From NCBI RefSeq assembly GCF_003651225.1, contig NZ_RCDB01000004.1, positions 1-64,000 of the forward strand: a stretch of DNA of 64,000 nucleotides. Direction: 5' to 3'. The notes beneath the pieces were generated by a model. The model did not search any database. It had not been told where the DNA came from and worked only from the letters and a program-made list of their open reading frames with translations. Of the stretch, positions 62,789 to 64,000 are shown piece after piece (positions within the stretch are counted from its first letter, which is position 1; the number at the start of each line of letters is the position of its first letter). The translations under genes and the position numbers were made by a program. The stretch is from Microbacterium telephonicum. GTDB taxonomy: Bacteria; Actinomycetota; Actinomycetes; Actinomycetales; Microbacteriaceae.

Positions 62789-63640
62789 ATGCGCGCCGCC
62801 CTCTTCTCGGTTCCGGGCGCGCTCTGGCGGTCGAGTCATCCCGGTCCCACGCTCGTCGTGACCGTGCTGGCGGTGATCCTGGGGATCTCCGCCGGGCTGG
62901 ATGCCGGGCGCCTCGCTCTGCTGGCGGCCGCGGTGTTCGCGGGTCAGCTCTGCGTCGGTTGGTCCAACGACGCCGTCGACGCGCGGCGCGACACGGCGGT
63001 CGGGCGTGCCGACAAGCCGATCGCGCGGGGCGAGATCTCGGCACGCGGGGTGTGGGCGGCGGCCGTCGTCGCCGTCGTCGTCACCCTCGTGCTGTCGGCC
63101 CTGCTGGGATGGCCGTTCCTCGTCGTGCACCTGATCACGCTCGTGTCGGCCTGGAGCTACAACGTCGCGCTCAAGCGCACGGCCTTCTCCGTCGCACCGT
63201 TCGTCGTCAGCTTCGGGCTGTTCCCGTCGCTCGCGACCCTCGCCGCCCCCGCTCCCGGGTTCGCCGCGCCCTGGGCGTGGATCGCCGGTGCCGCTCTCGG
63301 TGCCGCGGTGCACTTCTCCAACGTGCTGCCCGACCTCGACGACGATGCGGCGACCGGCGTGCGCGGACTGCCCCACCGGCTGGGGAGCGCGGCATCCGCG
63401 GTCACCGCCTTCGTCGCCGTCGAGGTCGGCGCCCTTGCGGTGCTGATCGGGCCGATCGTCGTGGCCGGCAGCGTTCCACCGCTCGGCATCGTCGCCTTCG
63501 GGCTCGTCTCGGTGCTCGCCGCAGTCGGCCTCGCGCGCGCCCTCCGGCGGCCCGATCGCACGGTCTTCCGGCTCGTCATGGGCGCCGCGCTGCTGCTGGC
63601 CCTCCAACTCGCCGTGACGGGTGTCAGCGTGCAGTCCTGA
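62789..63640 (+). CDS. UbiA-family prenyltransferase
   Basis: This is a 283-aa integral membrane protein with about nine hydrophobic segments. It has the first Asp-rich motif NDAVDARRD and the second DLDDD that bind prenyl diphosphate through Mg2+. The family attaches prenyl chains to aromatic or other acceptors (menaquinone, heme, decaprenyl-ribose). The ADKPIARGEIS that follows the first motif is typical. TACGCT (62777-62782) lies 6 nt before the ATG: leaderless. The specific acceptor is not clear; the neighbour is a flavin monooxygenase. Confidence 0.85.
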   Translation: MRAALFSVPGALWRSSHPGPTLVVTVLAVILGISAGLDAGRLALLAAAVFAGQLCVGWSNDAVDARRDTAVGRADKPIARGEISARGVWAAAVVAVVVTLVLSALLGWPFLVVHLITLVSAWSYNVALKRTAFSVAPFVVSFGLFPSLATLAAPAPGFAAPWAWIAGAALGAAVHFSNVLPDLDDDAATGVRGLPHRLGSAASAVTAFVAVEVGALAVLIGPIVVAGSVPPLGIVAFGLVSVLAAVGLARALRRPDRTVFRLVMGAALLLALQLAVTGVSVQS

Positions 63641-64000
63641 AGCCGGAAGCGGCGGGGTCGAACCCCATCGCGTAGGCGTGCGTGAGTAGCCGCTCCGTGG
63701 GCAGGGCCAGTGCGGCGCGTACGGCGGTCGGACGCACGGCGAGCGTGAACGGGCGGCCGAGCCGTGTGTTGAGCGCGGCGATCCGGGCCGAGCGCAGCGC
63801 CGCCCGACGTCGTTCGCGCACCCAGCGATCGAGCCCGGCCGGCGGCTCGCCCTCTCGAACCCACCGAGACAGCAGCGGCGCGAGGGTCACCGCATCGATC
63901 AGCCCCAGGTTCATCCCCTGCCCGCCGATCGGGCTCACCTCGTGGGCCGCGTCCCCGATCGCGAGGACGGATCCCACGCGCGGCGTCGCCACGACGGCGC
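63624..64000 (-). CDS. FAD-dependent monooxygenase, 3' part
   Basis: The last 125 or so residues of a UbiH/PHBH-type flavoprotein run off the right edge of the window. The FAD-ribityl motif reads VLAIGDAAHEVSPIGGQGMNLGLIDA, the family's GDAAH with the P-GGQG-N loop. Its 3' end overlaps the end of the ubiA-type gene by 17 bp, tail to tail. The N-terminal FAD-binding half lies outside. A role in quinone or isoprenoid modification is possible next to a prenyltransferase. Confidence 0.85.
   Translation of the reverse strand, partial: AVVATPRVGSVLAIGDAAHEVSPIGGQGMNLGLIDAVTLAPLLSRWVREGEPPAGLDRWVRERRRAALRSARIAALNTRLGRPFTLAVRPTAVRAALALPTERLLTHAYAMGFDPAASGFRTAR

Overview
The window is high-GC DNA from an actinobacterium, most likely Microbacterium or a close relative in Microbacteriaceae. 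This is inferred from codon use, frequent GTG starts, the HspR/HAIR heat-shock system, APS reductase plus ferredoxin-type sulfite reductase, many leaderless promoters, and a family of short intergenic repeats (GTTTCGACTCG...CAACGACCGG) that I associate with this family. No genus assignment was tested.

Layout. 1-3 kb: tRNA-Gly(CCC), plsC, dcd and the ohrR/ohr peroxide pair. 3-12.9 kb: a nine-gene minus-strand sulfur-assimilation operon (sir, cysH, cysD, cysN, SsuABC-like transporter, cobA, fprA). 13-18.4 kb: two divergent Gly/His-rich winged-helix regulators, an unknown gene, a BCCT carrier and an MFS carrier. 18.5-22.8 kb: dnaK-grpE-dnaJ-hspR with HAIR operators; its partner clpB lies at 60.5 kb with its own HAIR operator.

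22.9-54.7 kb is about 32 kb of sugar and sugar-acid catabolism. It holds (i) a non-phosphorylating L-fucose-type route: mutarotase, aldose dehydrogenase, lactonase, L-fuconate dehydratase, ketodeoxy-acid dehydrogenase and diketo-acid hydrolase; (ii) two ABC importers without ATPases; (iii) an eight-gene operon that by gene content can oxidise a sugar to 2-oxoglutarate: Gfo/Idh dehydrogenase, MBL hydrolase, enolase-family dehydratase, FAH-fold dehydratase and semialdehyde dehydrogenase. LacI-type (CAAACGWTTG) and GntR-type (ATCATCnGATG) operators recur at its promoters. Embedded twice is a cassette of class III CoA-transferase, a signal-less cytosolic solute-binding-fold protein and a hydratase/dehydratase. 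This is the best candidate here for an undescribed system.

54.8-64 kb: a decayed cardiolipin-synthase/DUF5979 chimera, two GT4 glycosyltransferases, a GlxA-like AraC regulator, a sulP remnant, a ClpB lacking its N-domain, a UbiA-family prenyltransferase and the 3' part of a flavin monooxygenase. No transposase, integrase, CRISPR array or phage gene was seen. Island boundaries, if any, are marked only by pseudogenes and short repeats.
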